Of a stretch of DNA of 64,000 bases, positions 56,455 to 64,000 are shown piece by piece; position 1 is the first letter of the stretch, and each line of letters starts with the position of its first letter. This DNA is from JAPOXR01 sp965221935 (GTDB lineage Bacteria > Pseudomonadota > Alphaproteobacteria > Rhodobacterales > Rhodobacteraceae): assembly GCA_965221935.1 (NCBI GenBank), contig CBDCSZ010000035.1:248001-312000 (forward strand). Reading direction: 5' to 3'. The position numbers were made by a program, and so were the translations under genes. The notes beneath the pieces are model-generated. The model was given only the letters and a program-made list of their open reading frames with translations, did not search any database and was not told the origin of the DNA.

Positions 56455-57621
56455 ATGGCGGTCAGAAACAGATTTGCTGAACTGCATGGTGAAATCGCGG
56501 CTTGGCGCCGCGACATGCATCAAAACCCGGAGTTGCTTTTTGACACGCACCGGACCTCTGCGCTTGTCGCCGAAAGACTGAAAGCATTCGGCTGCGACCG
56601 GGTGGAAACCGGCATCGGGCGAACCGGAGTGGTCGGCGTGATTCACGGGAACAGCGTCTCCTCCGGACGCGTGGTCGGATTGCGGGCGGATATGGATGCG
56701 CTGCCCATCAAAGAGGCTACCGGGCTTGACTATGGATCGCTAAATGACGGCGCGATGCATGCCTGCGGCCACGACGGTCACACGGCTATGTTGTTGGGGG
56801 CTGCGAAATATCTTTCGGAAACAAGGAATTTCGATGGCACCGCCGTGGTCATTTTCCAGCCCGCAGAAGAAGGCGGGGGCGGCGGCAGGGAAATGGTGGA
56901 CGACGGCATGATGGACCGGTTCGACATCAAAGAGGTGTACGGCATGCACAACATGCCGGGGCTTGCGCCCGGCGAATTCGCAATCCGTTCCGGACCTTTT
57001 TTTGCCGCCGCCGACACGATTAAGATTCAGGTCAAAGGCAAAGGGGGGCATGCGGCGCTGCCGCAGGGCGCCATTGATCCAACTGTTGTGGCGTGCCACA
57101 TCGTGCTGGCTCTGCAGACCGTCGTTTCTCGCAATGTCGATCCGCTGAAGGAAGCCGTTATCTCCATCTGTTCGTTCCAGACCGACACCGACACCAGCAA
57201 CGTGATCCCGCAAAGCGTCCGGCTGCTTGGAACCATGAGGACGATGGATGCATCTGTCCGTGAACTGTTGATCCGCCGGATCGGCGAGGTCGCTTCAGCG
57301 ACAGCCGGGGCGTTTGGCGCAACTGCGGATTTCGAGATTGAGTCCGGTTACCCGGTGATGATCAACTCCGCTTCCGAAACTGAGTTTGCGGCCGCCGCAG
57401 CCAGGCGCGTGGCGGGCGATCTCAATACCGATGTCGACCTGCTGATGGGTGCGGAAGACTTTGCGTTTATGCTGAATGAGCGGCCGGGCGCGTATATTTT
57501 AACCGGCAACGGAGACTCGGCTCCGCTTCATCACCCAGAATACAATTTCAATGACGATGCGATTCCTGCAGGGTGTTCGTGGTGGGTCGAAATTGCGGAA
57601 GGGAGGATGCCTGCGGCTTGA
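56455..57621 (+). CDS. M20D aminoacylase/hippurate hydrolase-like peptidase
   Basis: 388 residues, complete. Marks of the M20D group: RRDMHQNPELLFDTHRTS at the start, LRADMDALPIKE, HACGHDGHTAM (metal ligands), FQPAEEGGGGGREM (catalytic Glu), HNMPGLAPGEFAIR and DLLMGAEDFAFML. These enzymes release amino acids from N-acyl or N-benzoyl conjugates. It begins 9 bp after the argE-like gene and forms an operon with it; together they suggest use of acylated amino acids. Confidence 0.92.
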   Translation: MAVRNRFAELHGEIAAWRRDMHQNPELLFDTHRTSALVAERLKAFGCDRVETGIGRTGVVGVIHGNSVSSGRVVGLRADMDALPIKEATGLDYGSLNDGAMHACGHDGHTAMLLGAAKYLSETRNFDGTAVVIFQPAEEGGGGGREMVDDGMMDRFDIKEVYGMHNMPGLAPGEFAIRSGPFFAAADTIKIQVKGKGGHAALPQGAIDPTVVACHIVLALQTVVSRNVDPLKEAVISICSFQTDTDTSNVIPQSVRLLGTMRTMDASVRELLIRRIGEVASATAGAFGATADFEIESGYPVMINSASETEFAAAAARRVAGDLNTDVDLLMGAEDFAFMLNERPGAYILTGNGDSAPLHHPEYNFNDDAIPAGCSWWVEIAEGRMPAA

Positions 57622-57699
57622 GTGTCATCTCTCTGATTCTGGGCACTTTGGAACGGGTCAACACCCGCCTTCTCGCAATCTGCCGACGAATTGCGATCA

Positions 57700-58536
57700 T
57701 CAGCCTTGCACTGATGGTATCGCATCGAGTTTCCGCTCCCGCGCAATTTGGCGCAAGGCCGGCTTCAGTCTAAGTGACCGGCGCAGATCTGCGTCCACAA
57801 ACGGCTCAGCGGGCTCCAACGATATTTCGGGCTGCGCTTCATAGGCGCGCGCGTTCGCGCCGCAGAGCTGGGCACGGGAAAACAGCGCCTCCAGCGAAAT
57901 CTGTGAAACAGATATCCCAAAACGCCGCTCAAGCTGGTCCGGGTCACACGCACAGGTATCGAAACCGGGCGGATGTTCGCCTATACGGCCAATTCGCGAG
58001 ACGCGCGGTGTGGCGGCAATGTCCGCGCCGCGCCGATCCGCGTCTGCAGTCACCGGCGTTCTGGCCGGACCGGCGCCGGCAGGCGCCTCAGCGAGGAGTT
58101 GCCGCAGCCGGTCGACCGGCACATCTTCTGGATCGGAATAGAGCCAATTGAAGTCTCTGTGGCGCAGGCCAAGGGCATGTGACACAAGATTCAGTCCGCA
58201 AAGGGCATTGAGGCGAAGCCGTTTCCCCGTGCGCGGCTCACGCACCGCCCAGATCGTCAATGGCACGTCAAGTTTCTCCGCCGCGGCCGCAACTGCGGAG
58301 GCATCGGTGAAAGTGGCCTGCAGAACCGCCAAACCGTCAACGGCCGCCGCCGCCAGCTGATTCAGCGCCGCACTGACCGCCTCGTCATCTGTCAACAAGT
58401 CCCGGAGACCGGACAATTCCGGACCGCAGTCTTCGAGAGCGCGGAGCATGCCGCGCAGCTTGCCATTGGCAAGTTCGAGATCGAATATCGATCTGCCGAG
58501 CGGAAGCAGGCCGATCCGCCGCGGAATCTTAGCCAT
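57700..58536 (-). pseudogene. Sugar isomerase-like protein, C-terminus missing
   Basis: 278 codons from the ATG at 58536, which overlaps the PfkB stop (ATGGCTAA). The sequence resembles the N-terminal part of fucose/arabinose isomerase-like proteins: RRIGLLPLGRSIFDL, VLQATFTDAS, IWAVREPRTGKRLRLNALCGLNLVSHALGL, RIGRIGEHPPGFDTC, LRLKPALRQIA. Relatives of this kind are much longer and carry the metal site after this point. Here the frame runs into unrelated sequence (KLDAIPSVQG) and stops near the end of the M20D gene. I infer a 3' deletion; a shorter natural form cannot be ruled out. Confidence 0.65.
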
Positions 58537-59413
58537 TGCCGTCGAGGTAGGCCTCAACTTCACTGCGGGACGGTATGGCGGCGCGCGCCTCGGCCCGGGC
58601 GCACTTCAGCGCAGCTGCCGCGTTGGCAAACAAGACAGCATAGTCCTCGCCGGCGCCCTCAGCGAGTTGCAAGGCAAACGCCCCATGCCAGACATCGCCG
58701 GCGGCAAGCGTGTTCCTGGCCTCCACGGTAAATGCCGGGAAATGCTCCAAGCGGCCTTCTATCAAGCAATATGTGCCGTTTTCACCGTCAGTCGCACAAA
58801 TCCAGCTCGAGTACAGCGCGGCGACCGCCCGGAGCGCCTCAGGCAGGCTGTTTTCCTTTGTCAGATCCATAATCCCCTGGCATGAAAACGCTAGGTGTGT
58901 CGCGCTCGCAAGGCATTTTGGCAATACACTGCGCTCGCAATCGACGATTCCCGGTTTGTCCCGGCGGCGCGCCGCGGCCAGAACGGCTTCGAGACCAGGT
59001 TCCCAGCTTGTGTCGGTGAGATAGGCATCGCAATCCGGGATCTGCCGCAGCCACCGGGTGTCCTCGGAAAGGTTTTTTCCTCTGAAAGCAACGATCTGAC
59101 GTTCGCCCCAGTCGTCGATGCAGATTGACGAAAACGCTGACCGCGCCCGTTCCGAGCGCTGAAGCAGCGCGATGTCAACGCCTTCGTCCCGCAAACCATT
59201 GACAACGAGCTCGCCGATCCAATCGCCGCCTATGCGGAATCCGATCTGCGCCTTGCCGCCGAGGCGCCTGACGGCGACGGCAGCGTTCGCTCCGGTTCCG
59301 CCGCCGGAAATCTCAACGTCTCGAGAGAAGTGTTTGAAGCCTCCCTGAGGAAATTGTTGCACGTAGTGGATGAAATCAACAACGGCCACTCCAAATACAA
59401 AAACACTCGCCAT
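58529..59413 (-). CDS. PfkB-family carbohydrate kinase
   Basis: 294 residues from the ATG at 59413, chosen because AGGG lies 6 bases upstream and MASVFVFGVAVVDF is a normal PfkB start; in-frame starts exist up to 59509. The GGGTGANAAVAVRRLGG sugar-binding block is near residue 37. The C-terminal motif reads TLAAGDVWHGAF, so the usual GAGD anion-hole motif is AAGD here; the catalytic Asp is kept. The substrate may be a ketose or ribose-like sugar made by the adjoining isomerase-like protein. Divergent from the ABC-F gene, with 117 bp between starts. Confidence 0.85.
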   Translation of the reverse strand: MASVFVFGVAVVDFIHYVQQFPQGGFKHFSRDVEISGGGTGANAAVAVRRLGGKAQIGFRIGGDWIGELVVNGLRDEGVDIALLQRSERARSAFSSICIDDWGERQIVAFRGKNLSEDTRWLRQIPDCDAYLTDTSWEPGLEAVLAAARRRDKPGIVDCERSVLPKCLASATHLAFSCQGIMDLTKENSLPEALRAVAALYSSWICATDGENGTYCLIEGRLEHFPAFTVEARNTLAAGDVWHGAFALQLAEGAGEDYAVLFANAAAALKCARAEARAAIPSRSEVEAYLDGNG

Positions 59414-59530
59414 TGTCGGCCCTGTCATGAAGCTGCGGCGTCGGGAAAGCACAATTCTGTTATGGCGGCAACCCGAAACACCGATGGCGGCGAGAGTTGG
59501 ATTTTGCACAGGGACGGGATAGCAAGCCGA

Positions 59531-61369
59531 ATGGCAAGCTCACTCTTGGTACGGCTTACCGATGTCCTGGCGCTGCAGGGCGGCGAAAGCCTGTTTGCCG
59601 GCGTATCGTTGAATATTCATCGGGGCGACCGCATTGCGCTGGTTGGGCGGAACGGTTCCGGGAAGTCGACGATTGCCAATCTGATAGCCGGGAAAAGAGA
59701 GGCGGACAGCGGCACAATATGGGTCAGCGGCGGAGTGTCGATCGGTTACCTGGAACAGGCGCCGGCGGTCGACGGTTACAAGACCCTTGGCGACTTTGTT
59801 GTTTCGGCTCTTCGGAAGGAGTCTTTGCAAAGCGCGCAGAAAGCCGCCGCGGGTTTGGGTTTCGATCCCGATATTGCGACCGCCGACGCATCAGGAGGCG
59901 AGATCCGGCGAGCCGCCATTGCGGCGCTGCTGGTCGGCGAACCCAATGTGATGATCCTGGACGAGCCGACAAATCACCTTGATATCGAAGCCATCATTTG
60001 GATCGAAGAGCGGCTGAAACAAACCAAGTCAGCTTTCCTGCTCATCAGTCACGATCGGACGATGCTGCGCACATTGTGCCGCCGCACGGTATGGATTGAC
60101 CGGGGCAGGGTCAGACAGACAAATCTCGGCTTCAATCGGTTCGAGGATTGGCGAGACCAAATCGTCGAGGAGGACAACGCGGCGCGGCATCGCCTTGAGC
60201 AAAAGATCAATTCGGAGACCCGCTGGTCGGTCGAAGGCATCAGCGCCCGCCGGCGGCGCAACCAAGGGAGGCTGCGGCAGCTGCAGCGTCTGCGGGAAGA
60301 GCGGCGCAGGCTGCCCAACGAATTCACATTTGGAAAACTTGGGTTTTCCGAAGACGCATCCGAAAGCCGGCTCATTCTGGAAGCCAAGAATCTTTCCAAA
60401 CGGTTCGATGACAAGTCGATCGCGAGGGATTTCTCGCTCTTGCTTCGCCGCGGCGACAGAATTGCGTTTGCCGGCCCGAATGGCTGCGGCAAAACCACCA
60501 TGCTGCGAATGCTGCAAGGAGATTTGAACCCCGATTCCGGCAAGATCCGCTTTGGACTCAACACCCGGTCGGTCGAGTACCGGCAGATTCGATGCGGCGG
60601 CGCGCAGCATATGTCTGTCCGGGAATATCTCGCGGGCGACGGCGCGCGGGCGCGGGACCGTCTGGATCGAATCAGCATTGGCGGGCGGTCCCGCCACGTT
60701 GTGTCCTATCTCAAAGACTTTCTGTTCACAGACTCACAGGTGAACGCGCCGCTCGGTTCGCTGTCAGGCGGCGAAAGGGCGCGGCTGGAACTTGCGCGAA
60801 TCATGGCGCGGCCGAGCAATCTGCTGATTCTTGACGAACCCACAAACGATTTGGATCTGGAAACGCTGGACCTGCTACAGGAAGTGATTTCTGAGTATCG
60901 GGGCGCAGTTCTGCTGGCGTCTCACGACCGGGACTTCCTCGACCGTGTTGTCACTGCCACCGTCGTCTGCGAAGGACACGGGAAGTGGACCGGTTACGCT
61001 GGCGGCTGGAGCGACCGTTTCAAGCCGACACCCCCCTCGGCCGAAGCAGTTCCGCGCGGCAGGAACCAAAAAAAACCGTCCAGGAAACCAAGCGGTGCGG
61101 TTCCCTCTGACAGCCGGCTGAGCTTCACGGAGGCCTTTCGGCTGGCCGAGGTCGAGAATCTGATACCTGCCAAGGAAAAGGAAATCTCCGAACTTGCCGA
61201 TGCGGTTTCGCGTATTTCAGCGGGTTTCGCGGGAACAGCCCGGTTTGAAGAGACCTGCGCCGAACTTGCGGCTCAGCAAAGCAATCTTGAAGCGCTGGAA
61301 ATGGAATGGTTCCGCCTGGCGGAAAAAGCCGAGAACAGCGCGTCGCCGGAAGGGCTGGCCAAACCGTAA
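59531..61369 (+). CDS. ABC-F family ATPase (Uup-like)
   Basis: 612 residues from the ATG at 59531; the frame is open further upstream, but those codons overlap the PfkB region and lack homology. Two ABC domains without membrane segments. First: GRNGSGKS, signature ASGGEIRRA (normally LSGGE), LDEPTNHLD. Second: GPNGCGKT, LSGGERARLELA, LDEPTNDLD. A basic linker (ISARRRRNQGRLRQLQRLRE) lies between them and a coiled-coil tail rich in Glu and Lys ends the protein, as in Uup. ABC-F proteins act on ribosomes or, for Uup, also on branched DNA. The gene converges with parE across 76 bp. Confidence 0.9.
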   Translation: MASSLLVRLTDVLALQGGESLFAGVSLNIHRGDRIALVGRNGSGKSTIANLIAGKREADSGTIWVSGGVSIGYLEQAPAVDGYKTLGDFVVSALRKESLQSAQKAAAGLGFDPDIATADASGGEIRRAAIAALLVGEPNVMILDEPTNHLDIEAIIWIEERLKQTKSAFLLISHDRTMLRTLCRRTVWIDRGRVRQTNLGFNRFEDWRDQIVEEDNAARHRLEQKINSETRWSVEGISARRRRNQGRLRQLQRLREERRRLPNEFTFGKLGFSEDASESRLILEAKNLSKRFDDKSIARDFSLLLRRGDRIAFAGPNGCGKTTMLRMLQGDLNPDSGKIRFGLNTRSVEYRQIRCGGAQHMSVREYLAGDGARARDRLDRISIGGRSRHVVSYLKDFLFTDSQVNAPLGSLSGGERARLELARIMARPSNLLILDEPTNDLDLETLDLLQEVISEYRGAVLLASHDRDFLDRVVTATVVCEGHGKWTGYAGGWSDRFKPTPPSAEAVPRGRNQKKPSRKPSGAVPSDSRLSFTEAFRLAEVENLIPAKEKEISELADAVSRISAGFAGTARFEETCAELAAQQSNLEALEMEWFRLAEKAENSASPEGLAKP

Positions 61370-61445
61370 CCGGCGTTAACCTGATGACAGGGAGGGGCGC
61401 ACAGTTCGATAAGTGCGCTTCAGGCTCGCAGGATGGGCCGCAGAG

Positions 61446-63428
61446 TCAGATATCAAGATCGTTGGCGAACTGGGCATTCTCCTGAAGAAACGCGAGCCTT
61501 GCCTCTGGTTTGCGCCCCATCAGCCGGGTCACGATGTCACCGGTTTCGCCCGGTTCGTCCTCCTCGATTGAGACCCGGATGAGTTTGCGGGTTGCGGGAT
61601 TCATTGTCGTGCTCTTGAGATCCTTCGCATCCATTTCACCCAATCCCTTGAACCGGGAAACGCTCACGCGCCCGGAGCCTCCGAGACCCTTCGCGAGGAT
61701 GCGGTCTTTTTCCGCGTCATCCATGGCATATTCGCGCCTGGTGCCCTGTGTCAGGCGAAACAGGGGCGGGCAGGCGAGATACAAATGGCCGCGCTCAATC
61801 GATTCGCGCATTTGGGTGAAAAAGAACGTCATCAGGAGCGAAGCGATATGGGCGCCGTCAACGTCGGCATCGGTCATGATGATGACCTTTTCGTAGCGCA
61901 GATCTTCGACATTGAAGGCCGGGCCGCAGCCGGTGCCGAGCGCAAGGCACAGATCGGAGATTTCATTGTTGCTGTGCATTTTCGCAGAAGCCGCTCCAAG
62001 CACATTCAAAAGCTTGCCGCGCAGTGGGAGCAGAGCCTGGCATGACCGGTCGCGCGCCATTTTGGCTGACCCGCCGGCGGAATCTCCTTCGACGATAAAG
62101 AGCTCGGTTCCCTGGCGCACTGAGAGCGCGCAATCCACAAGCTTGCCGGGAAGCCGGAGTTTTTTGGTCGCCGTTTTGCGGGCCGTCTCCCTGTCCGCCC
62201 GCCGGCGCAAACGCTCTTCGGCGCGGGCGACAAGATGGTCAAGTATTGCGCCCGCCGCCTTGGGATCTGCCGCCAGCCAATTGTCAAAACGGTCGCGCAC
62301 GGAGCTTTCAACAAGCTTTTGCGCGGCCGAGGTGGCGAGCCGGTTTTTCGTCTGCCCGACGAATTCAGGGTCACTGATAAAACACGAGACAAGCGCACAG
62401 CCGTCGGCCTGGATATCTTCACGGATAATGTTTGCGGCGCGCCGATTAGAGACGAAGTCGCCGTAACTCCGCAGGCCTTTCAGGATAGCGGTCCAAAACC
62501 CGGCCTCATGGGTGCCGCCCTCGGTTGTTGGCACCGTGTTACAGTATGAGCGAATGAATCCGTCGCGCGACGGCGTCCAGTTGACGGCCCATTCGACGTA
62601 ACCGGCTGTGTCGTCGCCAAACCGCTTGGCGAAGTCAACGCGACCGGCGAAAGGCGTGTCAGCGAACAACGCCGATCCATTCATGGATTCACTGAGAAAT
62701 TCCGGCAGCCCGCCTGGAAAATGGAATTTGGCCTCCGCCGGAACGTCGGGACCGGCGATTGCCGACTTCCAGTTGATCTCAACGCCGGAGAACAGGTATG
62801 CCTTTGAACGGATCATGCGCAACACACGCCAAGGCTTAAGCTTGGCCTGCGAACCGAAAATCTCCTTATCGGGCAGAAACGTTATGCTGGTCCCCCGGCG
62901 GTTTGAAACGCTGCCTGCCGCGTTCAATGGCCCGCGTGGCAGTCCCCGTGAATACTCCTGAACATACTTCACCTTTTCCCTGACAACTTCGACTGTCAGG
63001 AATTCCGACAGGGCATTCACCACGGACACGCCGACGCCGTGGAGACCGCCCGCAGTCTGGTAAACCTTGCCGGAAAACTTGCCGCCGGCGTGCAGCATGC
63101 AGAGAATGACCTCCAACGCCGAGCGGTCAGGGAATCTGGGGTGGGGATCAACCGGGATGCCGCGGCCGTTGTCGCGCACGGTGAGCGAATGGTCGCTGTG
63201 GAACTCGACATCAATGCGGCTGGCGAAACCGGCAATGGCCTCATCCATCGCGTTATCGACCACTTCCGAAACGAGGTGGTGCATCGCGGTGTCATCGGTG
63301 CCGCCAACATACATTCCAGGACGTTTCCGCACCGGTTCAAGGCCTTCAAGAACCTCAATCGCGGTCGCATCGTAAACCGGTGGCGCGGAGGCCGCCGCTC
63401 TGAGATTGTAGACGTTCATCTCTGCCAC
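61446..63428 (-). CDS. parE: DNA topoisomerase IV subunit B
   Basis: 660 residues, alphaproteobacterial ParE length. GHKL ATPase: VVDNAMDEAIAG (catalytic region), RDNGRGIPVD, GLHGVGVSVVNAL lid. Transducer and TOPRIM follow: EGDSAGGSA, PLRGKLLNV, TDADVDGAHI (metal Asp residues), and the C-terminal FKGLGEMDAKDL. With ParC (not in this window) it unlinks daughter chromosomes. It begins MAEMNVYNLRAAASAPPVYDATAIEVLEGLEPVR. It is ParE rather than GyrB because of the compact C-terminal part and the overall pattern. Confidence 0.94.
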   Translation of the reverse strand: MAEMNVYNLRAAASAPPVYDATAIEVLEGLEPVRKRPGMYVGGTDDTAMHHLVSEVVDNAMDEAIAGFASRIDVEFHSDHSLTVRDNGRGIPVDPHPRFPDRSALEVILCMLHAGGKFSGKVYQTAGGLHGVGVSVVNALSEFLTVEVVREKVKYVQEYSRGLPRGPLNAAGSVSNRRGTSITFLPDKEIFGSQAKLKPWRVLRMIRSKAYLFSGVEINWKSAIAGPDVPAEAKFHFPGGLPEFLSESMNGSALFADTPFAGRVDFAKRFGDDTAGYVEWAVNWTPSRDGFIRSYCNTVPTTEGGTHEAGFWTAILKGLRSYGDFVSNRRAANIIREDIQADGCALVSCFISDPEFVGQTKNRLATSAAQKLVESSVRDRFDNWLAADPKAAGAILDHLVARAEERLRRRADRETARKTATKKLRLPGKLVDCALSVRQGTELFIVEGDSAGGSAKMARDRSCQALLPLRGKLLNVLGAASAKMHSNNEISDLCLALGTGCGPAFNVEDLRYEKVIIMTDADVDGAHIASLLMTFFFTQMRESIERGHLYLACPPLFRLTQGTRREYAMDDAEKDRILAKGLGGSGRVSVSRFKGLGEMDAKDLKSTTMNPATRKLIRVSIEEDEPGETGDIVTRLMGRKPEARLAFLQENAQFANDLDI

Positions 63429-64000
63429 TGCTCAATGTTTCTTATTGTTTATCCGACGTTGCGCAGAAATCGTCATGTTGTGCAATAGGTATACGCCCCT
63501 GCAGTGAAACTCACAAAGACTGTGTGACATGACCTTTCCCGCATTTTGGAAAAGCTGTCCAAGATCCGAGGCGCACATTGCAAACGATGATCCCGCATCG
63601 GAAACGGTCTGGACTGCAGGTTTTCCTGGATTGACCCGCTGGACAAGTGGAACCGGCGTTCCTCCCGGCGGGCGAAGATATCAGGCAAGTTCCGAGCATC
63701 AAGGAAGGGCCGGGAGGCAGTCCGCCAGGCTGCCTTGGCGAATCGAGGCCAAAAGATACGGACAAAACGAAGCGGCGGCGGTTTCCGTGCTTTCAGGCCG
63801 GTCAATCGCTGACTTCGCCCGCCGGCGCCAGGCGTGCGGCATTGCCGACGCCGCTTGAGCGGCTGCTGACGAATTTCAGCTCAAGATCGCCTGTCTTGGT
63901 AAAATTCTTACAAGATTCGGAACAAATTTCTGCCAATGCAAAATAATTCTATTGCCATTGAGTGGAAAACTATTGGTAGGGCGTCGTCTTCCGATCATAT
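63429..64000. other. Upstream region of parE, no confident gene
   Basis: About 570 bp. Frames of up to 110 codons exist on both strands, but none has recognisable homology or a good ribosome-binding site. The last 130 bp are AT-rich and may hold a promoter for a gene beyond the window. Confidence 0.4.

Noticed and set aside
61396..61417. GCGCAC/GTGCGC inverted repeat between the ABC-F and parE genes as a terminator
   Set aside because: Stem of only 6 bp with a 10-base loop and no T-run on either side; too weak to call.
63473..63805. 110-codon frame upstream of parE
   Set aside because: Overlapped by equally long frames on the other strand, no homology and arginine-rich shadow-like composition.
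1..64000. CRISPR array or prophage
   Set aside because: No regularly spaced repeats, cas genes or phage structural genes were seen on either strand.

Overview
The window is GC-rich chromosomal DNA of a heterotrophic alphaproteobacterium. This is inferred from the type of its housekeeping genes (parE, thrS, infC, two-subunit pntAB with a fused alpha chain) and from many genes for using peptides, amino acids, acyl-CoAs and nucleobases. About 25 kb is insertion sequences, broken genes and a decayed defence island, so the genome looks as if it is undergoing IS expansion and gene loss, as in host-associated or recently bottlenecked lineages. Organism and lifestyle are inference.

Layout. 1-2308: right part of an IS with a DUF4338-IS4 fusion transposase, inserted in an integrase remnant. 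2384-12772: EamA exporter, LpxL-like acyltransferase, thiolase, infC (probable ATC start), thrS, alpha/beta hydrolase, small membrane protein, ferric-iron-type ABC permease, tRNA-Thr(TGT), kynureninase. 12940-17512: broken RraA-type aldolase, a 1641-bp IS with perfect 9-bp target duplication, MFS exporter, IS4 remnant and an orphan IS5 end. 17521-27594: defence island with a 1629-residue STAND-type NTPase carrying an N-terminal nuclease-like domain, and a Type ISP-like restriction-modification gene split by three frameshifts. 27863-31560: an IS5 element that received two further elements, one encoding a DUF4338-ISAs1 fusion transposase. 31565-47179: metallo-beta-lactamase fragment, SDR, pntAB, a five-gene peptide ABC operon, acyl-CoA dehydrogenase, aldehyde dehydrogenase remnant, APH-like kinase and a FadJ-like bifunctional enzyme. 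47170-52590: a nucleobase and amidohydrolase operon, damaged by an IS insertion and by two frameshifts in the cytosine deaminase. 53437-54533: Xre/RES toxin-antitoxin pair with the toxin interrupted by two stops. 55282-63428: two M20 peptidases, truncated sugar isomerase, PfkB kinase, ABC-F protein, parE.

How genes fit together. The kinase (44040), FadJ-like enzyme (45068) and acyl-CoA dehydrogenase (42038) recall the ACAD10/11 or Lva logic, in which hydroxyacyl-CoAs are phosphorylated and then dehydrated before beta-oxidation. The peptide ABC operon, argE-like and hippurate-hydrolase-like M20 enzymes and kynureninase point to amino-acid and peptide scavenging. PntAB supplies NADPH.

Most notable points: the large STAND/nuclease gene beside a decayed Type ISP gene; three separate DUF4338 (DruA-type) transposase fusions in 64 kb; the nested IS cluster, whose insertions can be reconstructed base by base; and the ATC start of infC.
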